64,000 bases of DNA from Pedobacter polysacchareus (GCF_019802255.1 NZ_JAHYSS010000001.1:124001-188000); one strand, 5' to 3'; numbered from the stretch's first letter, positions 54,301 through 63,315 are shown. Numbers and translations are program-made. Notes: generated from the letters alone by a model not told the origin.

Positions 54301-54924
54301 TCCAGTAACTACTACCTCATTTAATTTGTTCTGATCTTCTTCCAGAATGATGTTAAACTGAGTTTTTGCAGCAGTTACCTGTGCTTCGATTGATTTATAA
54401 CCGATATAAGAGAAAACCAGGGTAGCTCCTTCCGGGACACTGATGGTAAATTCGCCGTTTGCATTGGTAGAAACACCGTTTTTCGTCCCTTTTTCCTGCA
54501 CATTAATTCCTGCAACCGCATCAGCAGCGCCAGAACTTAATTTAAGTTTCACACTTCCTTTTGCTGTAATGTTTTTATTCTTAGTGTTGCTGATTGCTGG
54601 TCTGATCAGTTTACTCAGGATCACTTTTTTACCAGTGATCACATAAGCGATACCGCTAGGTTCTAATTGTTTTAAAACCTGGTCAATAGATTTAGATTCA
54701 GTATTCACCTCCACACTGGTATTCTTGTTTACTTCTGAGGCATCATAAACAAAGTTCACTTTGTACTGTTTTTCCAGTCTTTTGAGTAGGAATTCCAATG
54801 TTTCCATCTTCATCTGCATCTCTCTAAAGGCAAAACCAGCTGAGGAATTGAGTAAAATCAACATGGCTAACAGCCAGGTGATTCCATTCCGTCCCCCTCT
54901 TCTTTTGTAGAAGTTTTTAATCAT
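51304..54924 (-). CDS. SusC/RagA family TonB-linked outer-membrane transporter with STN domain
   Basis: The 1206-residue protein has a signal peptide, an STN domain (about 40-90, LLKRLEKQYKVNFVYDASEV), a CarboxypepD_reg-like domain (about 120-195), a TonB plug (EVVVTGYQTINKK; RGATSISGENKPLFVVDG) and a beta-barrel to the end. The STN domain fits signalling to FecR and the sigma factor upstream. It imports a ligand too large for porins; no glycan-degrading enzymes are nearby. Confidence 0.95.
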   Translation of the reverse strand: MIKNFYKRRGGRNGITWLLAMLILLNSSAGFAFREMQMKMETLEFLLKRLEKQYKVNFVYDASEVNKNTSVEVNTESKSIDQVLKQLEPSGIAYVITGKKVILSKLIRPAISNTKNKNITAKGSVKLKLSSGAADAVAGINVQEKGTKNGVSTNANGEFTISVPEGATLVFSYIGYKSIEAQVTAAKTQFNIILEEDQNKLNEVVVTGYQTINKKLFTGSATSISGTDVKQDGVIDVTRMLEGKVAGVSVQNVSGTFGAAPKIRVRGATSISGENKPLFVVDGVVLEDVVNISNDQLSSGDASTLIGSSLAGINADDIESFNILKDASATALYGARAMNGVVVITTKKGRVGKTVVSYTGNFSTFLKPTYDTYNIMNSADQMSVYSEIARKGGLGISIANNADGGVYTKMWKLIKGYDKTSGQFGLNNTTEDRANYLGRFVNTNTDWFDLLFKNSLVQEHTVSISSGTEKARNYFSTGFYNDNGWSIADKAKRYTLNVRNDYKLSDRISLGVIAAGALRQQDAPGTLGRTSNVVEGKYTRSFDINPFSYALNTSRALTAYDENGELDFFPKNYAPFNIIQEQENNKIKLDMLDMKLQAELGIKITDDLNFKSLGALRYVKTTREHRVTEYSNMANAYRYAPTNTIRNKNDFLYKDPSHPEDIDKQIVLPQGGFYNRNDDNLLNFYVRNQLDWKKEFNHKHLFTALAGQEIKFTDRKNSFSNGYGYQYDKGGVPFIDYRIIKQTLEGNFNYYGMNELYDRYASFFVNGTYSYKGKYVVSATGRYDGSNRLGESAVARWLPTWTTSAAWNVDQEDFMKNVSQISYLKVRGGYGLTASMGSATNSSVVFQNSSARRPVLSEVEPRIVIDDLENSELTWEKQYEANIGFDIGLFDSKINLSVDYYNRKGFDLISAIRTSGIGGQTTKLANYADMNSSGFEVTLGGPILKRNEFSWKTNFTFGYNTNKIVNLKSTPRIYDLIVPEGGPKLGGAVRGLYSIDFQALDKVGVPTFVNEEGEVSNSVYLQSANSNYLKYEGSVDPTITGGLMNNFNYKNFTLNVFISYQAGNKIRLNNVFQSKYSDDDALPKEFLNRWTLPLDQNATNVPSIADYLLQNTLSGKYPYTAYNYSSDRVADGSFVRLKTVSLAYNLPAKWIKSIGGNNLSLSLVGNNLWLIYADKKLKGQDPEFFSSGGVAMPIPKQITLSLKVGI

Positions 54925-54953
54925 AATTGAAAGTTTAGGTTGGTTAATTTTAG

Positions 54954-55931
54954 TTACTGTTTTATTATTATCTGATTATCGTGGTGGTCAATCGTAATTT
55001 TGTAGGTCATTTTCAAGACATCAAGTACATCGGTTAAGGGATCATTTTTAAAGTTTGCATTTAGCTTCTTGATGTTGGAAATGTTCCCTTCAATGGTAAT
55101 CTTAACGCCATACTGCTGTTCTATTAAGGCGCATACTTCGGGTAAAGTCGCGTCTACGAAGTTCAGTTCTTTATACAGCCAGTTGGAATTTGTTTGTGTA
55201 TTGAGTCCCAGGTATTTTTGAATTTTGCCGGTTTTCTGGTTAAATCGGATCGCCATTCCTTTTTCCAGGATATGACCAGGATCACGGTCCGTACTTTCGA
55301 ACATGACCTTCCCTGATTTAACTTCCAGGGCAATGGTGCTGTCGATATTTTGAATGTTGAAGGTGGTTCCCAGCACCTGAACGGCAGATTTATTGATCAG
55401 CACGGTAAAAGGATGCGCCGGATCTTTGGCAATATCAAAGAAAGCTTCTCCTTTTAAAAGGAAGAATTTTCGCTGTGATTTACTGAAAGTAGTCGCGTAT
55501 TTAATCTGAGTATGCTTGTTTAAGAATACTTTAGAGCCATCTACAAGCAGAATGGAATCCTGCTGATCATTAGTGCTTCTAACTATAAAAGCTTCGGATT
55601 TAAGCTCCCTGTAACCCCATAGACCTGCCATACCGAATACCAGTACGGCGGCGGCGGCTCTCCACCATAATTTATAGGTTTTTGCAGGGGATGTATATTG
55701 GATTTTTTCTTCTAATCGGGCAGTAAAAGCGGCAACTGCCTGATCCAGATCTCTACCTGTATAGCGCTCTTCTACATTGGCAGATTGCTCCCAAATGCGC
55801 TTAATACTGGTATATTCTGATTCATTTGCTGCATTCAAGCCTCTCCAGGCCAATAACTGTGCTTGTAAAGCTTTATCTTCCGGATGGTTTAATGCATTTA
55901 TAATCAGAGAATAGTGATCTTGGTGTTCCAT
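54954..55931 (-). CDS. FecR family anti-sigma factor
   Basis: The 325-residue protein has a cytoplasmic N-terminus with sigma-binding helices, a membrane helix at about 88-106 and a periplasmic FecR domain (STNDQQDSILLVDGSKVFLN; RKFFLLKGEAFFDIAKD). A DUF4974-like C-terminus (about 250-325) follows. It would hold the sigma factor until SusC signals. It starts 29 nt before susC. Confidence 0.93.
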   Translation of the reverse strand: MEHQDHYSLIINALNHPEDKALQAQLLAWRGLNAANESEYTSIKRIWEQSANVEERYTGRDLDQAVAAFTARLEEKIQYTSPAKTYKLWWRAAAAVLVFGMAGLWGYRELKSEAFIVRSTNDQQDSILLVDGSKVFLNKHTQIKYATTFSKSQRKFFLLKGEAFFDIAKDPAHPFTVLINKSAVQVLGTTFNIQNIDSTIALEVKSGKVMFESTDRDPGHILEKGMAIRFNQKTGKIQKYLGLNTQTNSNWLYKELNFVDATLPEVCALIEQQYGVKITIEGNISNIKKLNANFKNDPLTDVLDVLKMTYKITIDHHDNQIIIKQ

Positions 55932-56004
55932 GCCTTTTTTTAGAGATAGACACGGCCAAAATAAAATACCCTTGCTCGGGCTGATTATTTTTTCAATTAT
56001 TTAA

Positions 56005-56601
56005 CTATTTGTCCAACAAAAACCAACCCAGGTAACTCAGCAAGAGGAGTATACCCAACAAGTTCGCCCTTAGAATTTTTAAGGCTTTAGTGATATGTCC
56101 TTCCACAGTTTTCTCTGAAATTTGCAGTTCTTCAGCTATCTGACGGTATTTTAACCCTTCAAAACGGTTCATTTTAAAGACCGTTTTACATTGAGGAGGC
56201 AAGCTTTCTATGGCCCTGCCTATCTTTCTTTTCAGTTCTTCCTCTTCCAGCAAAGTATTCACAAATTCCGGACTGGCAGCTTTGGAAAGCTGATCATAAT
56301 GTTTGCTTTGTGTTTTCTGATTGCGGAGTTTATTCAGGGATTCATTGCCCACAGAACGATACAGGTATCTTTCAAATTCTGCAATCTGATCAAACCTGTT
56401 TTCATTTTCCCAAAGTCTTAAAAAAACATCCTGAATCACTTCTTCCGCCAGGTAATCATCCCTAACAATCTTTAAGGCGGTCATAAACAAGCTTTTAAAG
56501 TAATGACGGTATAATCTGGTAAAGACCGCGACGCTATTCTCCCTGTTTTCTCCTAAAAATTCTTCTTCTATCAATAATGAGATAGTTCCCTCGCCGTCCA
56601 T
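56005..56601 (-). CDS. ECF RNA polymerase sigma factor
   Basis: The 198-residue protein has region 2 (YRHYFKSLFMTALKIVRDDY, LAEEVIQDVFLRLWEN) and region 4 (LPPQCKTVFKMNRFEGLKYR, QIAEELQISEKTVEGHITKA), the Bacteroidota FecI-like pattern. A C-terminal hydrophobic end (LLGILLLLSYLGWFLL) is unusual. It lies 73 nt before fecR and 55 nt after cdsA. TATAATTG sits 4 nt before the ATG (one mismatch to TAnnTTTG). Confidence 0.93.
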   Translation of the reverse strand: MDGEGTISLLIEEEFLGENRENSVAVFTRLYRHYFKSLFMTALKIVRDDYLAEEVIQDVFLRLWENENRFDQIAEFERYLYRSVGNESLNKLRNQKTQSKHYDQLSKAASPEFVNTLLEEEELKRKIGRAIESLPPQCKTVFKMNRFEGLKYRQIAEELQISEKTVEGHITKALKILRANLLGILLLLSYLGWFLLDK

Positions 56602-56656
56602 AATGCAATTATAACAGAATTCTGCATATAATTACATTATTTTTCGCGTCAAATAC

Positions 56657-57466
56657 TTAGTACAAAATTAGATACAGGTACACATAAACCACCGGTGCAG
56701 ACATTAATAGACCATCGAAACGATCCAAAAGGCCTCCATGACCGGGTAAAATATCTCCAGAATCCTTCACATTCAAGCTTCTTTTCAGCATAGATTCGAC
56801 CAGATCTCCTAAAGTTCCAAAACTGGATATTAAAACTGCCATTCCGCCAAGGGTTAAGAAAGAAAGTTCTGTGAAATAAATCGAAAGGATATAAGCAACT
56901 AGTACACTGGTAAATACGCCGCCAAAGAAGCCTTCCCATGATTTCTTAGGAGAATGACGTTCAAATAACCTTGTTTTACCAAATTTAGAACCGAAAAGGT
57001 AAGCACCAGTGTCATTTGCCCATAACATCAACATGAAAGCCAATGGCAGATGAAAACTATAATCAGGGATATGTCCGATGAAACCTAGCGCATAAAAGAA
57101 ACAAAAAGGAACCGTCACATACATAAAACCTACAAAAGTGTAAGAGATATTGGCAAAAGGTATTTTATCTTTTTTATAGAGCTCTGAGATAAATACAGCG
57201 AAGATCAAAGGAACCAGCAGCAGTAAAAACTTGGTTTCAAACTGCAGGAAATGATAGCCGGCAATCATGAAAAAGATCAGCGCTGCGGCAACCATGGCGA
57301 TATTGCGGTGTGGCCTGATGCCTGTCGTTTTGATCAGTTTAAAAAACTCCCATAAGGCGGCCAGACTTAGCAATAAGTAAAAAGCAGAATAGACATAAGG
57401 TCCTAAAAACATGGATCCTAACATCACTATGGTAAAAAAGAAAGCTGTAATCGCTCTTGTTTTCAT
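56657..57466 (-). CDS. cdsA: Phosphatidate cytidylyltransferase
   Basis: The 269-residue protein makes CDP-diacylglycerol. It has about eight membrane helices and the signature SPKKSWEGFFGG, then DSGDILPGHGGLLDRFDGLL. It follows the DUF2007 gene by 24 nt on the same strand. TAATTTTG inside its last codons (56663-56670) could start the sigma gene. Confidence 0.95.
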   Translation of the reverse strand: MKTRAITAFFFTIVMLGSMFLGPYVYSAFYLLLSLAALWEFFKLIKTTGIRPHRNIAMVAAALIFFMIAGYHFLQFETKFLLLLVPLIFAVFISELYKKDKIPFANISYTFVGFMYVTVPFCFFYALGFIGHIPDYSFHLPLAFMLMLWANDTGAYLFGSKFGKTRLFERHSPKKSWEGFFGGVFTSVLVAYILSIYFTELSFLTLGGMAVLISSFGTLGDLVESMLKRSLNVKDSGDILPGHGGLLDRFDGLLMSAPVVYVYLYLILY

Positions 57467-57490
57467 GCGTAAAAGTGTAATTGAGGTAAT

Positions 57491-57700
57491 TTATGCGATC
57501 TCGTTATCTTTGATATAAGCGTTTGCTTTTTCAACATTATCCGGGTGTACCAGGATGTGAATCGTTCCGAAAACTTTATAAGAAGAGTCTTGCTGGTTCA
57601 TCACCACTGCAGGAATATCATTTTCCAATAGTCCTTGTTTTAAGATTTCTGCGGTAAAGGGATCTTCGGTACTAAATACTTTTGTCCAATTGTTTTCCAT
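57491..57700 (-). CDS. DUF2007 (putative signal-transducing) small protein
   Basis: The 69-residue protein has VFSTEDPFTAEILKQGLLEN and IPAVVMNQQDS, matching DUF2007, an alpha/beta fold of unknown role. Its ATG lies inside the end of the CPBP gene with a 29-nt overlap in another frame, so the two are coupled. Confidence 0.88.
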   Translation of the reverse strand: MENNWTKVFSTEDPFTAEILKQGLLENDIPAVVMNQQDSSYKVFGTIHILVHPDNVEKANAYIKDNEIA

Positions 57701-58607
57701 CTGCTTTTAATGATTTATTTTTAAAATATTTGAATACCAGAAATGTTAAAATCACACTGATCAGCACACCATACCATTGAAAATTGGTGGTTTTATTTGC
57801 TTCCGACAAAGGTATATTGTTTTTTTGCATATACCATGCCCCGGTTACTGCATAAGCATTATTTACAAAATGCGCGAACATGGAGTACCACAAACTTTGG
57901 GTCCAGAAGTAAATATAACCAAAGGCTGCGCCCAGGAGTAAACGCGGTAAAAACCCATAAAACTGGATGTGGATCGCACTAAAAATGAAGGCCGTGAACC
58001 AGATTACAAAATGCGGATTTTTAAACATTCTCCCTAGAGACCGCTGAATAGCCCCTCTAAATATCATCTCTTCGGCAATGGCAGGCAAAATTGCAATCAA
58101 CAAAATACTGATTAGATAATCCCCAATATTGTTAATCTTTAGGAGATTTACCATGGTTTCCGTATTCTTATCCTCCTGCGCCCTCATCCATTCTTCCACT
58201 GGTTTTAAAAATCCTGGCAGCACCATTTTCATGTTCATCATCGTGACCCATTCTAGTATTGGCATAGAAAATACCATCATCAGGATCACTAGAAACAGTA
58301 ATTCTACCCTTACTTTCCTGAAACCATAAAACTCAGGAATGCGCTGCTTTTCTCCCCAGGCCAGCACGAGAGCTGGCAATAGAAAAAGTCCGATTTGCTG
58401 CATTCCTATAAATATTCTCATAGTCACGATATTTTTAGCATTCCCTGGATTCAGCCAATCAGGGTTAAACAATTCTCCATACCAAAAATATAAGCTCAGA
58501 ATTGACGCCAAGCTAGCCAGTATGATCCCTGCAATGGCGTATAAACCCAGGGTAAGTAATTGTACATAAGGACTTTTTTCAAGTCTTTCGTGATCAATAA
58601 AATTCAT
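57672..58607 (-). CDS. CPBP family intramembrane metalloprotease
   Basis: The 311-residue protein has about eight membrane helices and the CPBP motifs: AEEMIFRGAIQRSL (Glu-Glu and Arg), FSAIHIQFYGFLPRLLLGAA and FAHFVNNAYAV. The enzymes are linked to prenyl-protein processing or bacteriocin immunity; the substrate is unknown. A longer frame starts at 58715; the ATG at 58607 gives the normal short N-terminus. DUF2007 and cdsA follow. Confidence 0.9.
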   Translation of the reverse strand: MNFIDHERLEKSPYVQLLTLGLYAIAGIILASLASILSLYFWYGELFNPDWLNPGNAKNIVTMRIFIGMQQIGLFLLPALVLAWGEKQRIPEFYGFRKVRVELLFLVILMMVFSMPILEWVTMMNMKMVLPGFLKPVEEWMRAQEDKNTETMVNLLKINNIGDYLISILLIAILPAIAEEMIFRGAIQRSLGRMFKNPHFVIWFTAFIFSAIHIQFYGFLPRLLLGAAFGYIYFWTQSLWYSMFAHFVNNAYAVTGAWYMQKNNIPLSEANKTTNFQWYGVLISVILTFLVFKYFKNKSLKADGKQLDKSI

Positions 58608-58622
58608 TATTTGTAATATTTG

Positions 58623-58630
58623 TACCTTTG
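58623..58630 (+). promoter_or_regulatory. -7 box TACCTTTG before the dus gene
   Basis: This is a perfect TAnnTTTG match 30 nt before the ATG at 58661, with a short leader. A longer coding frame from a TTG at 58628 would start inside the promoter, supporting the later ATG. Confidence 0.5.
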
Positions 58631-58660
58631 TCCTTTGATTTAAGGTTTGAAGATAGAGAA

Positions 58661-59668
58661 ATGTCTGTAAAGATAGGAAATATAGATCTGGGAGAGTTCC
58701 CACTTTTGCTTGCACCGATGGAAGATGTAAGTGACCCTCCGTTCCGTTTTGTGTGTAAACAAAGTGGCGTGGATATGATGTACACGGAGTTTATCTCTTC
58801 TGAGGGCCTCATTAGAGATGCCGCAAAGAGCAGGGCAAAACTGGATATTTTCGAATATGAACGTCCGATCGGCATCCAGATTTTTGGCAGCGAAATCGAC
58901 CATATGCGCGAAGCAACAGAGATTGCAACCCTAGCAGGACCAGACCTGATGGACATTAATTATGGCTGTCCGGTTAAAAATGTGGCCTGTCGCGGAGCCG
59001 GATCTGCTTTATTACAAGATATTGACAAAATGGTAAAAATGACGGAGGCAGTAGTTAAAGCCACGCATTTACCGGTTACTGTTAAAACCCGCTTGGGCTG
59101 GGATGATACGACCAAAAATGTGGAAGAAGTTGCCGAACGTTTACAAGATATTGGCATTCAAGCTTTAACTATCCATGGTAGAACACGTGCACAATTGTAC
59201 AAAGGTGCTGCCGACTGGACTTTAATCCGTGAAATCAAGAGAAATCCAAGGATAAAGATTCCAATTTTTGGAAATGGTGATGTAGACAGCATTCAAAAAG
59301 CAGCAGATTGGCGATTGGAATATGAAGTAGATGGCATCATGATCGGCAGAGCCGCCATTGGATATCCATGGATTTTCAGGGAAATCAGACATTTTTTCAA
59401 AACTGGGGAAATTCTTGCCGGACCAACCGTTGAAGAACGTGTCAATGTATGCAGAACACATTTTGAAAAATCTATCGATTGGAAAGGTCCAAGAGTAGGT
59501 GTATTTGAAATGAGACGCCATTATGCCAATTATTTTAAAGGTTTACCAGATTTCAAACCTTACAGAATGTTACTGGTCAAAGAAGAAAACATAGAAATTA
59601 TTCATAGCATTTTAGACGAAGTGGCAGATAAATACCATAACATTTCCCCGATAGGAGAAATGGCGTGA
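58661..59668 (+). CDS. dusB: tRNA-dihydrouridine synthase
   Basis: The 335-residue FMN enzyme reduces uridine to dihydrouridine in tRNA D-loops. Motifs are LLLAPMEDVSDPPFR, MDINYGCPVKNVACRGAGSA (catalytic Cys), TIHGRTRAQLYKG and GNGDV, then GIMIGRAAIGYPWIF. The fold is a TIM barrel plus helical domain. DusB is the best subgroup guess. apaG follows 34 nt later on the same strand. Confidence 0.92.
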   Translation: MSVKIGNIDLGEFPLLLAPMEDVSDPPFRFVCKQSGVDMMYTEFISSEGLIRDAAKSRAKLDIFEYERPIGIQIFGSEIDHMREATEIATLAGPDLMDINYGCPVKNVACRGAGSALLQDIDKMVKMTEAVVKATHLPVTVKTRLGWDDTTKNVEEVAERLQDIGIQALTIHGRTRAQLYKGAADWTLIREIKRNPRIKIPIFGNGDVDSIQKAADWRLEYEVDGIMIGRAAIGYPWIFREIRHFFKTGEILAGPTVEERVNVCRTHFEKSIDWKGPRVGVFEMRRHYANYFKGLPDFKPYRMLLVKEENIEIIHSILDEVADKYHNISPIGEMA

Positions 59669-59702
59669 TTTTTGAAACCACACTCTAATTTAATTAATTA
59701 AA

Positions 59703-60089
59703 ATGGTTACAGCAATCACTCAGGGCGTTAAAATATCAGTAGAAACCATGTACCAGGATGAATATTCTAATCCTGGAAATGAGCATTTTATGTTTGCTTA
59801 TCAGATCACTATTGAAAATTTATCTGATTATGCCGTTCAATTGATGAGGAGACAGTGGTTTATTTTTGATTCTAATGGCACCGAGCGTGAAGTGGAAGGC
59901 GAAGGTGTGGTTGGTCTTCAACCCGTAATTGAGCCTGGTACGAGCTATACATACGTTTCTGGAAGCCATTTAAATACGGACATGGGCTCAATGAAAGGAA
60001 ATTACCTCATGCACCGCCTCGTTGATCAAACTGATTTCACCGTAGATATTCCAGAATTTAACCTGATTGTGCCTTATCGTCTGAATTAA
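59703..60089 (+). CDS. apaG: ApaG family protein
   Basis: The 128-residue protein is a single ApaG domain with an immunoglobulin-like fold. The signatures FAYQITIENLSDYAVQLMRR and EVEGEGVVGLQPVIEPG are present. Its role (polyphosphate or divalent-cation linked) is not settled. It converges with YugP, 12 nt apart. Confidence 0.95.
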   Translation: MVTAITQGVKISVETMYQDEYSNPGNEHFMFAYQITIENLSDYAVQLMRRQWFIFDSNGTEREVEGEGVVGLQPVIEPGTSYTYVSGSHLNTDMGSMKGNYLMHRLVDQTDFTVDIPEFNLIVPYRLN

Positions 60090-60101
60090 TCAGAACGATA
60101 A

Positions 60102-60797
60102 TTAATATTTGTTGCGTCCGAATAACATGGAAGCATAATAGATTAAATTGGCTAATGCTCCCAATGCTGCTACTACATAGGTCATTGCTGCCCACCAAAG
60201 CGCATCTTTGGCCTGTTTATTTTCTTCCGGCGTATTCATGACCCCATTGTTATTTTTCAGCCAGATCAATGCCCTATGACTCGCATCAAATTCTACAGGT
60301 AGGGTGATGATACTAAAAATTGTCAATAACGCTAACCCGATCACGCCAATAGTCAATACAAAAGGATTTCCCGTAAAGCCAATTAATAATACACCCAGGA
60401 TGAGTACCCATTGTAATAAGGTAGAAGATATGCTCACTAAAGGCACCATACTCGTCCTCAGCTGCAACCAATGGTAAGCTTTAGCATGCTGTACCGCATG
60501 GCCGCATTCATGAGCTGCAACCGCTGCAGCAGCCACACTTCTACCATGGTATACATCTGTACTCAAGTTCACTGTTTTATCTGCAGGATTGTAATGGTCC
60601 GTTAATTGTCCATCCGCATTCATTACCCTCACATCGTATATTCCGTAGTCGTGAAGCATCTTTTCCGCCACCTCTTTTCCCGAAAACCCCGAGCTTAAAC
60701 GCATCTCCGTGTACTTTGAAAACTTACTTCGAAATTTCCATTGTACATACATGCTAATCAATAAGATCGGGATAATTAAAAATAAATAAGTTCCCAT
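60102..60797 (-). CDS. YugP-type neutral zinc metallopeptidase, membrane-bound
   Basis: The 231-residue protein has a first membrane helix at about 3-18, a catalytic HECGHAVQHA motif around residue 96, and several C-terminal helices (about 118-160, 200-222). This matches the YugP family, thought to be a membrane protease of unknown substrate. The ATG at 60797 gives the usual start. Confidence 0.93.
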   Translation of the reverse strand: MGTYLFLIIPILLISMYVQWKFRSKFSKYTEMRLSSGFSGKEVAEKMLHDYGIYDVRVMNADGQLTDHYNPADKTVNLSTDVYHGRSVAAAAVAAHECGHAVQHAKAYHWLQLRTSMVPLVSISSTLLQWVLILGVLLIGFTGNPFVLTIGVIGLALLTIFSIITLPVEFDASHRALIWLKNNNGVMNTPEENKQAKDALWWAAMTYVVAALGALANLIYYASMLFGRNKY

Positions 60798-60957
60798 TTT
60801 CGTAATGTATGTTTTTCAATTATTTCAAATCAAAAAACGAGCCTAAATCCTGATCATTAATAAATAATCTTAAAAAGTGTAAAATGAATAACTTATTATT
60901 TACGATGATCACTTGCAGGAACGTTTTAAATTCTTCATTTTTGATAAAAATATTAGT

Positions 60958-62280
60958 ATGGAAACAGCAATCGTCGTCTTATTGATCATAATATTAGTAG
61001 CAATTGTAGTGTTATTCTTAAAAAAACCTGCCAGCGGAAATCAGCACATTGCATTGCTGGCACTAAAAGAAGAGGAACATCAGAAATCATTAAACTGGTT
61101 AAAAGAAGAAAAATTGAGACTGGAAGATGAGCTGAACGACCTGCGGAATAATTTCCTTTTAGAGCGCAGTAAAGTGATCAAATCCGAGGAGACCCTGGTG
61201 GCTCAAAGGGACAAGCAAGCTGAACAGGAAAAATATATCGCCGAATTACAGCAGCGCTTTAAACTAGAGTTTGAAAACATTGCCAATAAGGTACTGGATG
61301 AAAAAACAGCCAAATTTACCGAGCAGAACAGGACCAATCTTGACCTCATTCTGAACCCATTTAAAGAGAATATTAAAGCTTTTGAAGAGAAGGTAGATAA
61401 GGTATATAAGTCAGAATCAGACGAAAGAAACATCCTGAAAGGCGTAATTTCACAGCTCATGGACCAGAGTAAACAAATCCAGGAAGATGCCAACAACCTG
61501 ACGAAAGCCCTCAAAGGAGATGCTAAAAAACAAGGAAACTGGGGAGAAGTGATTCTCGAGAGGGTATTGGAGCGTTCCGGTCTGATCAAAGACAGAGAGT
61601 ATAGGATACAGGCCAGTTTAAGCGCAGCAGAAGGGAGCAGGATGCAGCCGGATGTGATCATTGACCTTCCAGATGATAAACATGTAGTAGTCGATTCTAA
61701 GGTCTCGCTGGTGGCTTACGAACGACTGGTTACCGCAGAGAGCGATTTGGAAAAAGAAACTCATTTGAAACAGCATTTACTCTCTATAAAAAACCACATT
61801 CAAGGATTATCAGGCAAAAATTACCAGGAGCTGTACCAGATCAATTCTCCCGATTTTGTACTCCTGTTTATCCCTATAGAATCGTCTTTTGGCATTGCAG
61901 TTCAGCAAGATGCAGAATTATTTAACTATGCCTGGGACAGAAAAGTAGTCCTGGTGAGTCCTTCTACTTTACTTGCCACTTTGCGTACCATCGCCAGCAT
62001 CTGGAAACAAGAAAGACAGAATAGAAATGTACTGGAAATTGCCAGATTGAGTGGTAGTATGTACGATAAATTTGTAGGATTTTTAACAGATATGGAGAGC
62101 ATTGGAAGAAACATCCGACAAAGTCAGGATGCTTATGATAAAGCCTTAAACAAATTGTCTACCGGAACCGGAAACCTATCCAGTACTTCAGAAAAAATCA
62201 AAAAATTAGGTGCCAAAGCAACGAAGCAAATTGACACCAAATTTTTAGATCCTTTAGTTGCTGAGGAAGACAGCTTATAA
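60958..62280 (+). CDS. rmuC: DNA recombination protein RmuC
   Basis: The 440-residue protein has an N-terminal membrane helix (about 3-22), a long coiled coil (about 35-130) and the RmuC nuclease-like domain: KKQGNWGEVILERVLERSGL, PDVIIDLPDDKHVVVDSKVS and FVLLFIPIE. RmuC limits inversions at repeats in E. coli; its enzymatic activity is not settled. A frame from TTG 60913 exists; the ATG at 60958 starts at the helix. Its end overlaps thiL by 6 nt, convergently. Confidence 0.9.
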   Translation: METAIVVLLIIILVAIVVLFLKKPASGNQHIALLALKEEEHQKSLNWLKEEKLRLEDELNDLRNNFLLERSKVIKSEETLVAQRDKQAEQEKYIAELQQRFKLEFENIANKVLDEKTAKFTEQNRTNLDLILNPFKENIKAFEEKVDKVYKSESDERNILKGVISQLMDQSKQIQEDANNLTKALKGDAKKQGNWGEVILERVLERSGLIKDREYRIQASLSAAEGSRMQPDVIIDLPDDKHVVVDSKVSLVAYERLVTAESDLEKETHLKQHLLSIKNHIQGLSGKNYQELYQINSPDFVLLFIPIESSFGIAVQQDAELFNYAWDRKVVLVSPSTLLATLRTIASIWKQERQNRNVLEIARLSGSMYDKFVGFLTDMESIGRNIRQSQDAYDKALNKLSTGTGNLSSTSEKIKKLGAKATKQIDTKFLDPLVAEEDSL

Positions 62281-63315
62281 TTTAAATGCGTTCCATCCCT
62301 GTGCTTTCAATTCATGAACCACATTGGACTTCGAAATCATTTTGCAGCCAGAGTTTTTATCCGTGATGTGACCGATAATGCTGATGTCTACATCATTTTT
62401 TAACTTAGTGTAATCGTCTTGTTTAATGGTAAATAGCAATTCGTAATCTTCCCCGCCGTTTAAGGCACAAACGGTTGGGTCTAAGCCCAATTCGCGTGCA
62501 GTTTCATAGGTCATCGGATCAATTGGAATCTTTTCTTCGTATAAAGTACAGCCTTTTTCCGACTGCTGACAAATGTGCATGATCTCCGAAGCCAGGCCAT
62601 CAGAAACGTCAATCATAGAGGTAGGAATAATTTCCATCTGCGCCAATAAATCAACAATATCTCTTCTTCCTTCCGGCTTCAGCTGGCGTTCAATAATATA
62701 GTCTTTTCCTTCCAGATCAGGCTGAATATTAGGGTTTTCTAAAAAGATCTGTTTCTCTCTTTCCAGGATTTGTAAGCCTACATAGGCACCGCCTAAATCT
62801 CCGGAAACACATAGAAGATCGCCTTCCTGTGCACCGCTTCTGTACACAATATCTTTCTTTTCTGCATAACCAATACTGGTTACACTGATCACCAATCCTT
62901 GCTTGCTCGAAGAAGTATCCCCGCCAATTAGGTCAATGTTGAATTTATTACAGGCCAATTCAATGCCTTTATAAATTTCTTCTACCGCTTCTAAAGGAAA
63001 TTTACTGGAAATCCCAATCGAAACTGTAATCTGAGTCGCAATACCGTTCATGGCATAGATGTCACTCAAATTCACTTGAACAGCTTTAAAACCTAAGTGC
63101 ATTAAGGGTACATAAGCCAGGTCAAAATGGATGCCTTCCAACAATAAATCCGTTGAAATCAACATCTCCTTATCAGGAAAACTCAAAACTGCTGCATCGT
63201 CCCCAACTCCTTTAATACTGCTTTCATGCCTGATCTTAAAGTTCTCAGTCAGGTGTTTTATCAGACCAAATTCTCCAAGTTCTCCAATGTCGGTGCGCTC
63301 TTTATTCTCAAACAT
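62275..63315 (-). CDS. thiL: Thiamine-monophosphate kinase
   Basis: The 346-residue protein makes thiamine diphosphate. The N-terminal GVGDDAAVLSF, STDLLLEGIHFDL, IDLIGGDTSSS and SMIDVSDGLASEIMHI segments are the ATP/Mg and substrate loops of the PurM-like fold. The end is conserved. It lies between rmuC (convergent) and nadA. Confidence 0.95.
   Translation of the reverse strand: MFENKERTDIGELGEFGLIKHLTENFKIRHESSIKGVGDDAAVLSFPDKEMLISTDLLLEGIHFDLAYVPLMHLGFKAVQVNLSDIYAMNGIATQITVSIGISSKFPLEAVEEIYKGIELACNKFNIDLIGGDTSSSKQGLVISVTSIGYAEKKDIVYRSGAQEGDLLCVSGDLGGAYVGLQILEREKQIFLENPNIQPDLEGKDYIIERQLKPEGRRDIVDLLAQMEIIPTSMIDVSDGLASEIMHICQQSEKGCTLYEEKIPIDPMTYETARELGLDPTVCALNGGEDYELLFTIKQDDYTKLKNDVDISIIGHITDKNSGCKMISKSNVVHELKAQGWNAFKL

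Noticed and set aside
47055..56601. A polysaccharide utilisation locus
   Set aside because: No glycoside hydrolase, lyase or esterase is present near the SusCD pair.
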